A stretch of DNA of 64,000 bases from CAYMMX01 sp964391675 (GTDB lineage Bacteria; Cyanobacteriota; Vampirovibrionia; Gastranaerophilales; Gastranaerophilaceae), in contig CAYMMX010000008.1 of NCBI GenBank assembly GCA_964391675.1, forward strand, positions 1-64,000, given 5' to 3'. Positions 1 through 9,136 of this stretch are shown here, one piece after another. Below the pieces are notes generated by a model. The model saw only the letters and a program-made list of their open reading frames with translations, made no database searches and was not told the origin of the DNA. A program made the position numbers and the translations under genes. Position 1 is the first letter of the stretch; every line of letters begins with the position of its first letter.

Positions 1-72
1 AGAAAGTAGTCAAATTTTAATATTAAGAAATGTTAAGAGGGTAAAGTATTGATATGTATACAAAAGAAACAA

Positions 73-101
73 TTTACTTTTGTATACGCATGTAGTATAA
101 T
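73..101 (+). promoter_or_regulatory. Promoter of nadK-recN
   Basis: TTTACT (73-78), a 17-base spacer and TATAAT (96-101) form a good sigma-70 type promoter. The predicted start near 108 lies just before the TTG start of nadK at 121 and rules out translation from the in-frame ATG-like start at 49. Confidence 0.7.
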
Positions 102-120
102 TTCTTGGGGGGATTTTATA

Positions 121-933
121 TTGGATAAGTTTTTTTTAGATAAAAAATTAGGAATTGTTTATAATCCTATTGTTAAAAATTCCTCTATAATTTTAAAATC
201 TTTAGAAGTTCTTTTTGCTGAAAAAAAACTAAGTTATGAAAAATTCACTATAGATTCTATGAGAAGTGGTGTCGATTTTGTTTTTGTAATTGGAGGCGAT
301 GGAACATTATTAAAAACAGCAAGATTTTATGCAAGAGAATTTACTCCTGTGTTCGGTATAAATCTTGGAAGATTGGGATTTTTATCGCAAACAAATGAAA
401 CAGAATTGTCTAATTCAGTTGATAAAATTCTAAAAGGAAAATATAAAATAGAAGACAGATTAATGTTAGTTTCCAATGATGGTGTATTTGCCTTAAATGA
501 TTTTGTAATCAGAGGAACTTCTACATCCAGAACTTCAAGATTTTATTTAAACATAGATGGAAAGTTTGTTTGTGATTATTTGGCTGATGGATTAATAGTT
601 TCAACACCAACAGGATCTACCGCATATGGACTTTCTGCAGGTGGACCGGTTTTATCTCCCAGTTTAAATGCAATATCAATTGTACCTATATGTCCTCATA
701 CATTAACAGCAAGACCTTTAGTTGTTCCATCGCATGAAATAATTTCTATATCAACATGCGATACATGTACAAGCTTTATTGTTATTGCAGATGGACAGGA
801 TTCATATAATGTTAATTCCAAGATTGAAATTGAAAAATCACCATTTAATGCAAAATTGGCATTATTAGAGGATAATGAATTTTATTCGGTTTTAAGAAAT
901 AAATTACATTGGGGCGTTGCTCCTAAGGCATAA
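121..933 (+). CDS. nadK: NAD kinase
   Basis: Phosphorylates NAD+ to NADP+ with ATP or polyphosphate, supplying NADPH pools in the cytoplasm. The protein (270 residues, usual length) carries the diagnostic GGDGT motif near residues 58-62, followed by the NLGRLGFL segment and the TPTGSTAY/SAGGP block of the second domain. I place the start at TTG 121 because a G-run (107-112) sits 8 bases upstream as ribosome binding site and a promoter at 73-101 lies inside the longer reading frame beginning at 49. recN follows after 9 bases, so the two are probably cotranscribed; this nadK-recN order is common in bacteria. Confidence 0.95.
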   Translation: MDKFFLDKKLGIVYNPIVKNSSIILKSLEVLFAEKKLSYEKFTIDSMRSGVDFVFVIGGDGTLLKTARFYAREFTPVFGINLGRLGFLSQTNETELSNSVDKILKGKYKIEDRLMLVSNDGVFALNDFVIRGTSTSRTSRFYLNIDGKFVCDYLADGLIVSTPTGSTAYGLSAGGPVLSPSLNAISIVPICPHTLTARPLVVPSHEIISISTCDTCTSFIVIADGQDSYNVNSKIEIEKSPFNAKLALLEDNEFYSVLRNKLHWGVAPKA

Positions 934-942
934 GGATTTAGT

Positions 943-2595
943 ATGATTAAGCAAATTTTAATTAAAGATTATGTTTTAATTGATGAATTGGTTGTTAAAT
1001 TCGATAATGGTCTAAATGTAATTACCGGTGAAACAGGTGCCGGCAAAAGTATAATTATTAATGCAATTGACTTAGTTTTTGCTCCTCGTGTCAGCAAAGA
1101 TATAATTAGATCCGGTGCAGAAAAGGCTTCTATTGAACTGACTTTAAATTATACCAAAACTGATTTATATGAAATTTTTGAGCAAAATGGCATTGATAGT
1201 TTTGGCGATGAAATAATTATTTCAAAAGAAATAACTCAAAATTCTGTTAGAACAAGGGTTAATGGAACTCTTGTTAATCAGGATTTCGTTAAAATTTTAA
1301 AAGACAAATTCTTAGATATTCACTCACAGAATCAGACCTATGTGTTTTTACAATCAAAATTTCACATTGATTTATTAGATAGTTATGCAAATGATTTTTA
1401 TGGAGAGCTTTTGCGAGAATATAAAGAAGTTTTTTCTTATTACCAAGAACTTTGCAGTGAAATTGAAAAAGCAAAATCTTTATCAAATTCTACTGAAAAT
1501 CAAATCGAGTTTTTAAAATTCCAAATTAATGAACTATCAGAAGCTAATATTCAAGATGAAAATGAGTATGATAATTTAAAAAACGAATTAAATATTTTAG
1601 AAAATGTTGAAAAGTTAAAAGAGCTTACCGGAACATCTTATTGGGCTTTGAAAGGAGATGATTCTTGTATTCTTGATGCTTTAGGGACAATAAAAACGAA
1701 TATTTCTAAATCAGCTCAACTGGATGAAAGCTTAATTCCTGTTGAAAATGATTTAATAAATGCAACTGAAGCTTTGCAAGAAATTTCGCATACACTAAGA
1801 AATTACTCTCAAAATCTTGATAACGATACAGAAAGATTAAATTTTGTTCAAGAGAGAATATTTTTATTAGATAAGCTTAAAAGAAAATACGGAAATACTT
1901 TGACTGATGTAATTAAGAATCACGAGAATTTAAAAAAAGAGTATGAAAATATTGAGTATTCAACTTTAAATATCGAAGAATTGGAACAAAAAACTCAGGC
2001 TGTATTACAGGATTTAAATATTAAAGCTGATGAAATTTCAGAAAAGAGAAAATATTATGCACAAACTTTATCAGAATTAATTATTGAAAAACTTGAAAAA
2101 CTTGAATTACCAAGAGTGCAGTTTAAGATTGATGTTGAGGACACAGAATTAAATGTTAACGGTAAAGATAGAGTTGAATTCTTAATTTCTACAAATATTT
2201 CAGAAGAAATAAAACCATTGGCAAAAGTCGCTTCAGGTGGTGAAATATCAAGAGTAATGCTGGCTATAAAAACTATTTTTGCGCAGAACGATGGCATCGA
2301 TACTGTTATATTTGATGAGATAGATACAGGAATTTCAGGAAAAACTTCTCAGAGTGTTGCGGATGAAATCTCAGAACTTGCTAAATACCACCAAATAATT
2401 TTGATAACCCATCAAGCAATAATAGCCTCAAAAGCAGATAAACATTTTTATGTAACTAAATCACAAGATGATGATAAGACACAGATAGGAATTTATGTCT
2501 TGGAAGACGAAAATAGATTGAAAGCCTTGGCAGAGCTTGCAGGTGGCGAAATTAATGAGCAGTCCATGGAATTTGCAAGAGCTTTAATCAGTTAA
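943..2595 (+). CDS. recN: DNA repair protein RecN
   Basis: SMC-like ATPase acting early in double-strand-break repair, tethering DNA ends before RecA loading. The 550-residue protein has Walker A GETGAGKS at residues 29-36, a long central coiled-coil region rich in Glu/Lys, the ABC signature ASGGE near residue 428 and Walker B FDEIDTG shortly after. Length is typical for the family. The ATG follows an AAGGA-type site immediately after the nadK stop, consistent with an operon. The intergenic region after it carries no clear terminator before the next small gene. Confidence 0.95.
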   Translation: MIKQILIKDYVLIDELVVKFDNGLNVITGETGAGKSIIINAIDLVFAPRVSKDIIRSGAEKASIELTLNYTKTDLYEIFEQNGIDSFGDEIIISKEITQNSVRTRVNGTLVNQDFVKILKDKFLDIHSQNQTYVFLQSKFHIDLLDSYANDFYGELLREYKEVFSYYQELCSEIEKAKSLSNSTENQIEFLKFQINELSEANIQDENEYDNLKNELNILENVEKLKELTGTSYWALKGDDSCILDALGTIKTNISKSAQLDESLIPVENDLINATEALQEISHTLRNYSQNLDNDTERLNFVQERIFLLDKLKRKYGNTLTDVIKNHENLKKEYENIEYSTLNIEELEQKTQAVLQDLNIKADEISEKRKYYAQTLSELIIEKLEKLELPRVQFKIDVEDTELNVNGKDRVEFLISTNISEEIKPLAKVASGGEISRVMLAIKTIFAQNDGIDTVIFDEIDTGISGKTSQSVADEISELAKYHQIILITHQAIIASKADKHFYVTKSQDDDKTQIGIYVLEDENRLKALAELAGGEINEQSMEFARALIS

Positions 2596-2701
2596 TCCTT
2601 ATACTCAAAAAAAATAAAAAACATTATACTTTCTGCTAATGTGTTTGGGTATAAATAATCTTATCATGGTTTTGGTATGGAAGTTAAATAGGTGTGGTGT
2701 T

Positions 2702-3007
2702 ATGAAAAAGATTTTTATCCCACTTGTCTTAACTTTTGCTATATTTTGTTTTTCATGTACTTTGACATCTGTTTATGCATGTATTCAAGATTCAGCGGGT
2801 TATATTACAGGTGGTGCTTGTTCAATTAAAGAATTGCAAAACCTCGAAAAAAACAAATCCGAGCAGAATAAATATCAGTTTCAGAAAAAAAATGGTATTG
2901 ATTTTGCGCCAAATATGCGCCCTTCTCAAATACAGTCTATTGATAGTTTTAATTGTTTATTTGGGATGTGTCTGTATCGGAAAATTTTAGAAACTCAGAG
3001 TAAATAG
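2702..3007 (+). CDS. Small exported protein of unknown function
   Basis: About 101 residues. It begins MKKIF and has a hydrophobic N-terminal segment to about residue 20, followed by VYAC. This could be a signal peptidase I site (after VYA) or a poor lipobox, so export or lipidation is likely but the mode is unclear. The mature part is short and polar, contains four cysteines besides those in the signal region (CIQD, GACS, NCLFGMC), and ends in a basic stretch. GGTGTGG upstream supports ATG 2702 rather than the GTG at 2639. I do not recognise a family. A strong terminator follows directly. Confidence 0.6.
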   Translation: MKKIFIPLVLTFAIFCFSCTLTSVYACIQDSAGYITGGACSIKELQNLEKNKSEQNKYQFQKKNGIDFAPNMRPSQIQSIDSFNCLFGMCLYRKILETQSK

Positions 3008-3015
3008 AGAACTTA

Positions 3016-3050
3016 GGGAGAGTATGCGGGTTACTCTCCCTCTCTTTTTT
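3016..3050 (+). terminator. Intrinsic terminator
   Basis: GGGAGAGTA (3016-3024) pairs with TACTCTCCC (3032-3040) around a 7-base loop, followed by TCTCTTTTTT. It ends the rightward small exported-protein gene and abuts the mutL stop codon on the other strand. Confidence 0.85.
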
Positions 3051-4824
3051 ATTCTGTTCTTTCAAAAAAATTTGCTATTTCTTTGTGTTTTATTATTTTT
3101 GAAATTGGTCGTCCGTGTGGGCAAGTGTATGGTTTTTCACACCTGCGCCAATTTTTTATTATTTCTTGCATTTGCCATAAATTCAATTTTTGCCCTGCTT
3201 TTACAGAAGCTTTGCAGGCTGTTGTTATTAATATTCTTTCTTCAAGCCCGTCTAAATCTCCTTCCAAATTTTGTAAAATATTGGTAAGTAATTCTTTTGG
3301 GCTTACTTTAGATAAAATTTGCGGTATTTTTTTAAAAATTAATTGAGTATCTTTCAAAAATTCTATTTCATATCCAAATTTTTGAAATTTATCTTTATTT
3401 TCTTTAAGTTGTTGAGCCTCGCTTGCTGAAACTTCTAATACATCTGAAATAAAGATTAATTGTGAAGCTGCTTGTTTTTCTGATTTTAACTTTTCATAAT
3501 AGTATCTTTCTTCAGCTATATGTTGATCAATTATTTCAAGTCCATTTTCTTTCTCTATTAATATATAAGTATTTTTATATTGACCGATAATATTTTCTGT
3601 GTTTTGAATCTCAGAATTTGGTGTTTGTCTGTAAATTAAATTGTTGTCTTCATTTGTTTCCCAAGTAGTTTGAGATTTTTCCGATGCCGAAAATGATTGT
3701 TTATTTATAAGCGTATGTTGAGTTAATTCTTCTTCTTTTACGTATATATCATCTGTATTATTCTGTTTACTTTCAGGCATTGCTACAAAATTATTTGGAA
3801 GGGTATAGGTTTCAAGTTCGTTTTTTTGCCCTAATGAAAAGTTGGAGAGAGCCATATCAATTGCTGAATATATAAAATTAAATATTTGGTTTGTATTTTT
3901 ATATCGAACTTCTTTTTTTGTAGGATGAACATTTACGTCAATTTCTGATGGCGGAATTTCTAGATTCAAGACAATAAAAGGGTATTTAGTACTGCCTATT
4001 AAATTTTTATAAGCATTATCAATTGATTTTTGGAAAACAGGACATTTAACCATTCTTGAGTTAATATAAATGTGATAATTTTTCTTGCTCGAACGCGTAA
4101 AATCAGGAGTACTGACAAAACCTGAAATTTTAAAACCTGATAATTTATCTGTTTTTAAAACCTCTTTTAAGTGCTCGGTTACTTCTTGTGAATAAACTTC
4201 ATTTATGGCTGTTTTTAAATCATTTAACCCGGTTGTTTTAATAACAGTTTTTCCGTTATTTTTGAGTTCAAAAGATATTTGCGGATTTATTATTGCAAGT
4301 GATTGTATTAGTTCTTGAATATAAGAGAATTCTGTTTTTGGATTTTTTAAGAATTTTAGACGTGCAGGCAGATTAAAAAATAAGTTTTTAATTTCCATTA
4401 TAGTTCCAACAGCACATCCGGTTGTTGTTTTTTTAACTTCTGAGTTTTCGCATTCAATTTTTGTTCCGTAATCAAAGTCTTTTGTTCTTGTTGTACAAGT
4501 TAGTTTTGCTATAGAAATTATACTTGCAAGTGCTTCGCCTCGAAAACCAAGAGTTGATATATTAAATAAATCTTCATTTGTTTCAATTTTGCTTGTAGCA
4601 TGCTTTGAAAAAGCAAGAATTATATCATCCGGATGTATTCCGCTGCCGTTGTCTGCGATTCTTAAATCTCTGCAATCATTTAAGACTTCTACAGAAATTT
4701 TATTGGCACCTGCATCGATAGAGTTTTCTACCAATTCTTTAACTACCGAAGCAGGTCTTTCGATAACTTCTCCTGCGGCTATTTGATTAATCAGGTGGTT
4801 TGATAATTGCTTGATTCTTTTCAT
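3049..4824 (-). CDS. mutL: DNA mismatch repair endonuclease MutL
   Basis: Couples MutS mismatch recognition to strand nicking. The N-terminal GHKL ATPase domain shows the family blocks IAAGEVIERP, ENSIDAGA, DNGSGI and GFRGEALASI within the first 100 residues. The C-terminal domain keeps the metal-site motif of nicking MutLs in the form DQHIAEERYYYE (normally DQHA-x2-E-x4-E), plus ACKASVKAG and CPHGRP, so this is the MutH-independent endonuclease type. Length (591) is normal. mutS is not in the window. The gene is divergent from a DNA methyltransferase gene. A promoter whose -10 ends six bases before the ATG suggests a leaderless transcript. Confidence 0.95.
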   Translation of the reverse strand: MKRIKQLSNHLINQIAAGEVIERPASVVKELVENSIDAGANKISVEVLNDCRDLRIADNGSGIHPDDIILAFSKHATSKIETNEDLFNISTLGFRGEALASIISIAKLTCTTRTKDFDYGTKIECENSEVKKTTTGCAVGTIMEIKNLFFNLPARLKFLKNPKTEFSYIQELIQSLAIINPQISFELKNNGKTVIKTTGLNDLKTAINEVYSQEVTEHLKEVLKTDKLSGFKISGFVSTPDFTRSSKKNYHIYINSRMVKCPVFQKSIDNAYKNLIGSTKYPFIVLNLEIPPSEIDVNVHPTKKEVRYKNTNQIFNFIYSAIDMALSNFSLGQKNELETYTLPNNFVAMPESKQNNTDDIYVKEEELTQHTLINKQSFSASEKSQTTWETNEDNNLIYRQTPNSEIQNTENIIGQYKNTYILIEKENGLEIIDQHIAEERYYYEKLKSEKQAASQLIFISDVLEVSASEAQQLKENKDKFQKFGYEIEFLKDTQLIFKKIPQILSKVSPKELLTNILQNLEGDLDGLEERILITTACKASVKAGQKLNLWQMQEIIKNWRRCEKPYTCPHGRPISKIIKHKEIANFFERTE

Positions 4825-4830
4825 ACTTTA

Positions 4831-4860
4831 ATTCTACTCTAACAAGATGAGTTTTTTCAA
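4831..4860 (-). promoter_or_regulatory. Leaderless-type promoter of mutL
   Basis: On the minus strand TTGAAA (4855-4860), an 18-base spacer and TAGAAT (4831-4836), then exactly six bases to the ATG at 4824. The predicted transcript starts at the A of the start codon. No Shine-Dalgarno is present. Confidence 0.65.
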
Positions 4861-4879
4861 ATATACATTAAATTAATGA

Positions 4880-4907
4880 TTACAATCTTTACACAATTTT
4901 TTATACT
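4880..4907 (+). promoter_or_regulatory. Promoter of the DNA methyltransferase gene
   Basis: TTACAA (4880-4885), a 16-base spacer and TATACT (4902-4907). The transcript would start near 4914, downstream of the ATG at 4876, which favours the ATG at 4939 as the real start. Confidence 0.55.
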
Positions 4908-4938
4908 ATCAAAAGATATTGGGAATATAAGAGATTTT

Positions 4939-5817
4939 ATGGTTAAAAGTAACTTAAAAACAAAATTGTCACCTGCTAAAAAAGCAGATTTAAAAGTAGT
5001 TGATCAAAATGCGATAAAAACAACTTCTTATAGCGATATAAATTTAAAGCAATGGAAAAATTATAACCATATTAAAACAGACACTTTATGGGAGTTTCCG
5101 ACTAGATCAAAAGAAGGCGGGCACTCAAATGAGTATCATGGTAATTATATTCCACAAATTGCTCAACAATTGTATGAGAGATTTACCAAAAAAGGCGATA
5201 TTGTCCTTGATCTATTTTTTGGATCAGGAACTTCAGGTATCGAGGCTGTAAATATGCAAAGACGCTGTATTGGAGTCGAGTTAAAAGATGACTTGGCTGA
5301 AGCAGTATCTGAAAAATTCACCCCAAAACAATTAGTTACGGATGTAAACATTATTTGTGCAGATTCTACCACCCAACTTTCAAAAGATAAAATTAAAGCA
5401 AGGTTAGATATTATGGGTAGAGAAAAAGCTCAGTTCTTAGTATTGCATCCACCTTATGATGATATTATTAAATTTTCTGATAAAAAAGAAGATTTGTCGA
5501 ATTGTTCAAGTCCTGACGAGTTTTATGATTTATTTGAAAAAGTTGCAAAAAACGGTTATGATTTACTCGACAAAGGTCGTTTTGCAGTTTTAATTATCGG
5601 TGATAAGTATTCAAATTCACAAATTCAGCCATTGGGTTTTGAATGTATGAAAAGAATGAATAATATAGGTTTTATTACAAAGTCAATTATTGTAAAAGAT
5701 ATTCAGGGCAATGAAAAAGCAAAAGGAAAAACTGCTAACTTATGGCGTTATAGAGCACTTGCCGGAGGCTTTTACATATTTAAACACGAATATGTAATGA
5801 TTATGCAAAAAGTCTAA
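4939..5817 (+). CDS. Orphan DNA methyltransferase (N4/N6 type)
   Basis: Predicted SAM-dependent amino-methyltransferase acting on DNA. Motif I is LDLFFGSGTSGIEA around residues 88-101, and motif IV reads LHPPYDDI about 80 residues later, giving a motif I before motif IV order. The catalytic tetrapeptide is HPPY rather than the usual DPPY, NPPY or SPPY. I believe this variant occurs in a recognised subfamily, but its target base is not obvious. An N-terminal LWEFPTRSKEGGH block precedes motif I. No restriction endonuclease or specificity gene is adjacent; neighbours are mutL (divergent) and a 23S rRNA methyltransferase. Start chosen from promoter position and an AAGAG site 5 bases upstream. 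Confidence 0.75.
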   Translation: MVKSNLKTKLSPAKKADLKVVDQNAIKTTSYSDINLKQWKNYNHIKTDTLWEFPTRSKEGGHSNEYHGNYIPQIAQQLYERFTKKGDIVLDLFFGSGTSGIEAVNMQRRCIGVELKDDLAEAVSEKFTPKQLVTDVNIICADSTTQLSKDKIKARLDIMGREKAQFLVLHPPYDDIIKFSDKKEDLSNCSSPDEFYDLFEKVAKNGYDLLDKGRFAVLIIGDKYSNSQIQPLGFECMKRMNNIGFITKSIIVKDIQGNEKAKGKTANLWRYRALAGGFYIFKHEYVMIMQKV

Positions 5818-5861
5818 ATGTTAATATTCCTTTTGGTATAGTCTTAGTAAATTGTGTGTGC

Positions 5862-5867
5862 TATCAT
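5862..5867 (+). promoter_or_regulatory. Leaderless-type extended -10 of the rRNA methyltransferase gene
   Basis: TG-C-TATCAT with the hexamer at 5862-5867, then six bases to ATG 5874. The -35 region is poor, but the extended TG supports promoter function. There is no Shine-Dalgarno before the ATG. Confidence 0.5.
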
Positions 5868-5873
5868 TTTAAA

Positions 5874-7241
5874 ATGAAAATATCTGATGAAATTGAAGTA
5901 TATATAGAAAAATTATCAAATTTGGGTTTTGGAATAGCAAAATACGAAGGTTTAGTTGTTTTTGTAGAAAATTCTTGTCCGGGTGATAAGCTGAAGGTTA
6001 AAATTACCAGACTAAACAAAAATTGGGCTAATGCGAAAATTATTGAAATTATACAAGCTTCGATGCATCGAATTGAACCTTTGTGTGCTTTACAAAAAAT
6101 TTGTGGAGGTTGTCAACTGCAATTTATTGACTATAACTATCAACTTCAGCTTAAAAAAGAAATTGTGGAAGATGCAATTAAAAATATTGCAAATTTAGAT
6201 ATTGAAATTAAAGATGTTGTACAAAGCCCTGAAATATATAAATACAGGCATAAGATTCAATATCCGATTTCACAAACAAAGGTTTCTAAAAGACTTTTAG
6301 CGGGATATTATAAGTCAAAATCTCATGAAATTATAAACATTAAACACTGTCCTATTCAGCCTGAAATAGGTAATAATATAATAGAATTTCTAAGAAATTC
6401 CGCCTTTGACTACGGTATATCAGGATATGATGAAAAAAAACATTCAGGCGATTTAAGACATGTTGTTTTGAGAATTTCTGCGGCTACAGGCAAAGTCCTT
6501 GTTACTTTGGTTGTTAATTCAACAAAAACTTTCGATAGATTAAAAGATTTTTCAAAAAGTATCTATGATAATTTCAAAGAAGTAAGCGGAGTTTGTATGA
6601 ATTTTAATTCAAAAAAAACAAATGTAATTATGGGTGAAAATACTGAACTAGTCTGTGGAAAGGGTTTTATTAAAGAGAGAATACTAGATAAGACATTTAG
6701 AATTGGTCCAAAGACTTTCTTTCAAATCAACCCAAAAAGCGCAGAAAATATTTTTTCCTTTGTTAAAGAATATATCCATAGTAATTTCGAACAACCAATA
6801 GTTCTTGATACTTATGCAGGGGTCACATCTTTTGGTATATGTGTTTGCGATGTTTGTAAAAAAGTTGTGAGTGTTGAAGAAAATAAAGAAGCTGTTAACT
6901 TTGCACAAGAAACAATTAATGCAAACGAAATCACTAATATAGAACTTCACAATATGGATACCCAAAAGTTTTTTGAAAAAGAAATTAAAACAAAAAAGAG
7001 AAAATTTGATGTTATAATTCTTGATCCGCCAAGAAAAGGATGTAGTGAAAAGAGTTTAGATTATGCGCTTCAGACATGTAAAGGTAAAATAATTTACGTA
7101 AGTTGTAATCCTGCAACTTTGGCAAGAGATTTAAAATACCTTGCAGCAAAAGGTGCAGAAATAGAATTTATTCAGCCATTTGATATGTTTTGTCATACTT
7201 ACCATATTGAAAATGTTGCTGTAATTACAATTAATGATTGA
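5874..7241 (+). CDS. 23S rRNA (uracil-5-)-methyltransferase, RlmD/RumA family
   Basis: Methylates C5 of a uridine in 23S rRNA (U1939 for RlmD, U747 for RlmC; some homologues do both). An N-terminal TRAM-like RNA-binding domain covers roughly residues 1-60. It is followed by iron-sulfur cysteines in C-x5-CGGC-x-LQ and a later HCP. The Rossmann part has VLDTYAGVTSFG as SAM motif, the LDPPRKGC block, and YVSCNPATLARD carrying the catalytic cysteine. About 455 residues, normal. I cannot assign RlmD versus RlmCD from sequence alone. ATG 5874 is preferred over the upstream in-frame start because it lies one discriminator length after the -10. The 3' end overlaps the convergent HD gene by 11 bases. 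Confidence 0.88.
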   Translation: MKISDEIEVYIEKLSNLGFGIAKYEGLVVFVENSCPGDKLKVKITRLNKNWANAKIIEIIQASMHRIEPLCALQKICGGCQLQFIDYNYQLQLKKEIVEDAIKNIANLDIEIKDVVQSPEIYKYRHKIQYPISQTKVSKRLLAGYYKSKSHEIINIKHCPIQPEIGNNIIEFLRNSAFDYGISGYDEKKHSGDLRHVVLRISAATGKVLVTLVVNSTKTFDRLKDFSKSIYDNFKEVSGVCMNFNSKKTNVIMGENTELVCGKGFIKERILDKTFRIGPKTFFQINPKSAENIFSFVKEYIHSNFEQPIVLDTYAGVTSFGICVCDVCKKVVSVEENKEAVNFAQETINANEITNIELHNMDTQKFFEKEIKTKKRKFDVIILDPPRKGCSEKSLDYALQTCKGKIIYVSCNPATLARDLKYLAAKGAEIEFIQPFDMFCHTYHIENVAVITIND

Positions 7242-8646
7242 TAATTTCATTGAAAACTTTTTCTGCAAATCTATCTGTCATTCCTGACATAAATTCTATT
7301 ATAGAAACTCTATATTCATTTTGATCTTCAATGTTATATATGATTTTATTTGAATAATTTTTTTCTGCTTTTTGGACTAAATCAGCATTAGAATATTTTA
7401 CTAACCAATCACTATATATTTTTGTTAAGGTTGGTTTTGTATCTTTTAATTTTTCTAAATTTATTAGAGTATTTTTGCCATCATAGAGACTATCTAATGT
7501 TTCAAAAACAGTATTCATAACAGAATCATATTTTCTTGCATATATTTTATCTTTAGGTTCGTAAATGTTTTCATAGTTGAATTTTTTAACAATATTTATT
7601 ATTTTTAAAGTATTTGGAGAAAATATTAAGCCTACTTTTGTGTTACTGTTTGCAATTAAATCAGACTTAAATCTGTTTAGTAAGACATTATTATTAATTA
7701 TTTCTATAGTTTCTCCAGTCTCGTCTTTAATTATTTTTCTTAAGGTATTCAATTTTTCCGGATCCAAGAATTTATTGTTTATAGCATCTTCAATATCTTT
7801 ACCAAGATAAGAAATTTTATCGGAGACTTTTACAACACAACCTTCCCAGGTAAATGGCTGGGGTCTGTTGTTTTTGTGGATTGAACGTAAATCTATATAT
7901 TCGCTTCTTGGTTTTATGCCATTTTCATCAACTTCACCACAGTGAGAAATTATTCCATCCCTTACAGCATAGGTTAAATCTAAGTTTTTATGATAACCAA
8001 ATTCGTCTAATTCAGTCTCAATATCATCAGCAAATCTCATGCTGTTTTTTTCGTGATAAAACCCTTCTTCCCAATATTTTGACTTAATATCATATTTCTT
8101 AATTATATCGTTTATTCTTCTCTCTCCGGCATGTCCAAAAGGCGAATGCCCAATGTCGTGTCCAATTGCAATAGCTCTTGTTAATCTTAAATTTAGCCCG
8201 AGAGCTTCTGCAATATCTTCGGCTACAGAAGCAACTTGTTGTACGTGATGTATCCTTGTTGAGGTCATATCTATTTGTGGGTTAGGAAAAACTTGAGTTT
8301 TATATGCCATCCGATTGTATGCTCCGGATAATAGAATTTTGTTATAATCAAGCTTAAAAATTTTATCTGAGTCTTTTGCATCTACCATTATGCCGGATTC
8401 TTTTGCTATAAGTTTTTCCCATAAAGGATGAGCCGTACTTGTAGCTAAATGTTTAAATAAACCTTTATGTTTAATTCCTTCAAAGTTTATTTGAGAATTA
8501 TACGCCCTTAAGTTTGCAAATTTTGTTGGAATTTTGTTTATTTGGTTAGTAACGGGGTAAATTTGTTTTTCTGTTTGTTTTGCTTCTTTGAGGTTATTAT
8601 AATAACTTTTTTTCCTTGCGGCTAATGTAATTGGCAATACTTGCAT
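7231..8646 (-). CDS. HD-domain dGTPase-like phosphohydrolase
   Basis: Likely removes tripolyphosphate from deoxynucleoside triphosphates, as dGTPase-family proteins do. Metal ligands are visible in STRIHH and in AIGHDIGHSPFGHAGER near residues 140-175, the family's HD signature. Length is 471 residues, in the family range. An N-terminal extension of about 60 residues contains the short tag INFEG, seen in related form in neighbouring genes, followed by the catalytic region. The start follows a GGGAGA site that lies inside the end of the upstream gene; only one base separates that gene's stop from this ATG, so the two are translationally coupled. Physiological substrate is unknown. Confidence 0.8.
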   Translation of the reverse strand: MQVLPITLAARKKSYYNNLKEAKQTEKQIYPVTNQINKIPTKFANLRAYNSQINFEGIKHKGLFKHLATSTAHPLWEKLIAKESGIMVDAKDSDKIFKLDYNKILLSGAYNRMAYKTQVFPNPQIDMTSTRIHHVQQVASVAEDIAEALGLNLRLTRAIAIGHDIGHSPFGHAGERRINDIIKKYDIKSKYWEEGFYHEKNSMRFADDIETELDEFGYHKNLDLTYAVRDGIISHCGEVDENGIKPRSEYIDLRSIHKNNRPQPFTWEGCVVKVSDKISYLGKDIEDAINNKFLDPEKLNTLRKIIKDETGETIEIINNNVLLNRFKSDLIANSNTKVGLIFSPNTLKIINIVKKFNYENIYEPKDKIYARKYDSVMNTVFETLDSLYDGKNTLINLEKLKDTKPTLTKIYSDWLVKYSNADLVQKAEKNYSNKIIYNIEDQNEYRVSIIEFMSGMTDRFAEKVFNEIINH

Positions 8647-8647
8647 T

Positions 8648-9136
8648 TTAGTCTCCCGTTACTTTTTTCATATTTTTATAATGAGTAGAATTTTCGATTA
8701 ATTCATCAATTTTTGTTTTAGATAATTTTAAATATTTTGATGAAGATAAGACAGGGATGCCAGCTTCTTTTGCTTCTTTAATTTCGAGCTTCATGCCGCC
8801 TTTTGGTCTTCCAAAATATACAAGCAAATCGCATCTCTTTACTAAATCTATGCAACCGCTTAATGCAAATTTTCTGCTTTGAGGTTTTGTATCATCAATG
8901 AATTTAGGCCATGTCGAATGGTTCCAATAAGGATAATCACCTTTTTTAGTTATTTTATCAGCATATGTTAAAGCTTTTTGCATGTTAAATTCAATGTAGC
9001 TTTTAATTGTAGGAAATTCTTTTGTGGCTTTAAAACCTGTGGCAAGTGTTGAACAAAGATAAACTCCTTTATTTTGCTTAAATGAAATTTTTTCATTGTT
9101 AAATGTATTGTTAATGCATAATAAATTAACTCTCAT
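8648..9136 (-). CDS. Nucleoside 2-deoxyribosyltransferase-like protein
   Basis: 162 residues, probably a Rossmann-like fold related to nucleoside 2-deoxyribosyltransferases and the DUF4406 group. Evidence is the order: a beta strand ending VYLCST, a helix rich in Ala/Asn, the segment KKGDYPYWNHSTWPKF with an acidic DDT, then CDLLVYFGRPKGGMKLEI-type residues ending GIPV, which match the family's last strands. An N-terminal tag EKISFKQ resembles tags in the HD gene and in the Lon-like ATPase. It is the first gene of a two-gene unit with the dGTPase-like HD protein, pointing to nucleotide or deoxynucleotide metabolism. A GGGAGA site precedes the ATG. Enzyme activity is inferred only. Confidence 0.6.
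   Translation of the reverse strand: MRVNLLCINNTFNNEKISFKQNKGVYLCSTLATGFKATKEFPTIKSYIEFNMQKALTYADKITKKGDYPYWNHSTWPKFIDDTKPQSRKFALSGCIDLVKRCDLLVYFGRPKGGMKLEIKEAKEAGIPVLSSSKYLKLSKTKIDELIENSTHYKNMKKVTGD

Noticed and set aside
49..120. Longer NAD kinase start
   Set aside because: A promoter (73-101) lies inside it and the TTG at 121 has a G-rich ribosome site and matches the family N-terminus.
4939..5817. Restriction-modification system
   Set aside because: Only a methyltransferase is present; neighbours are mutL and an rRNA methyltransferase, with no endonuclease or specificity gene.
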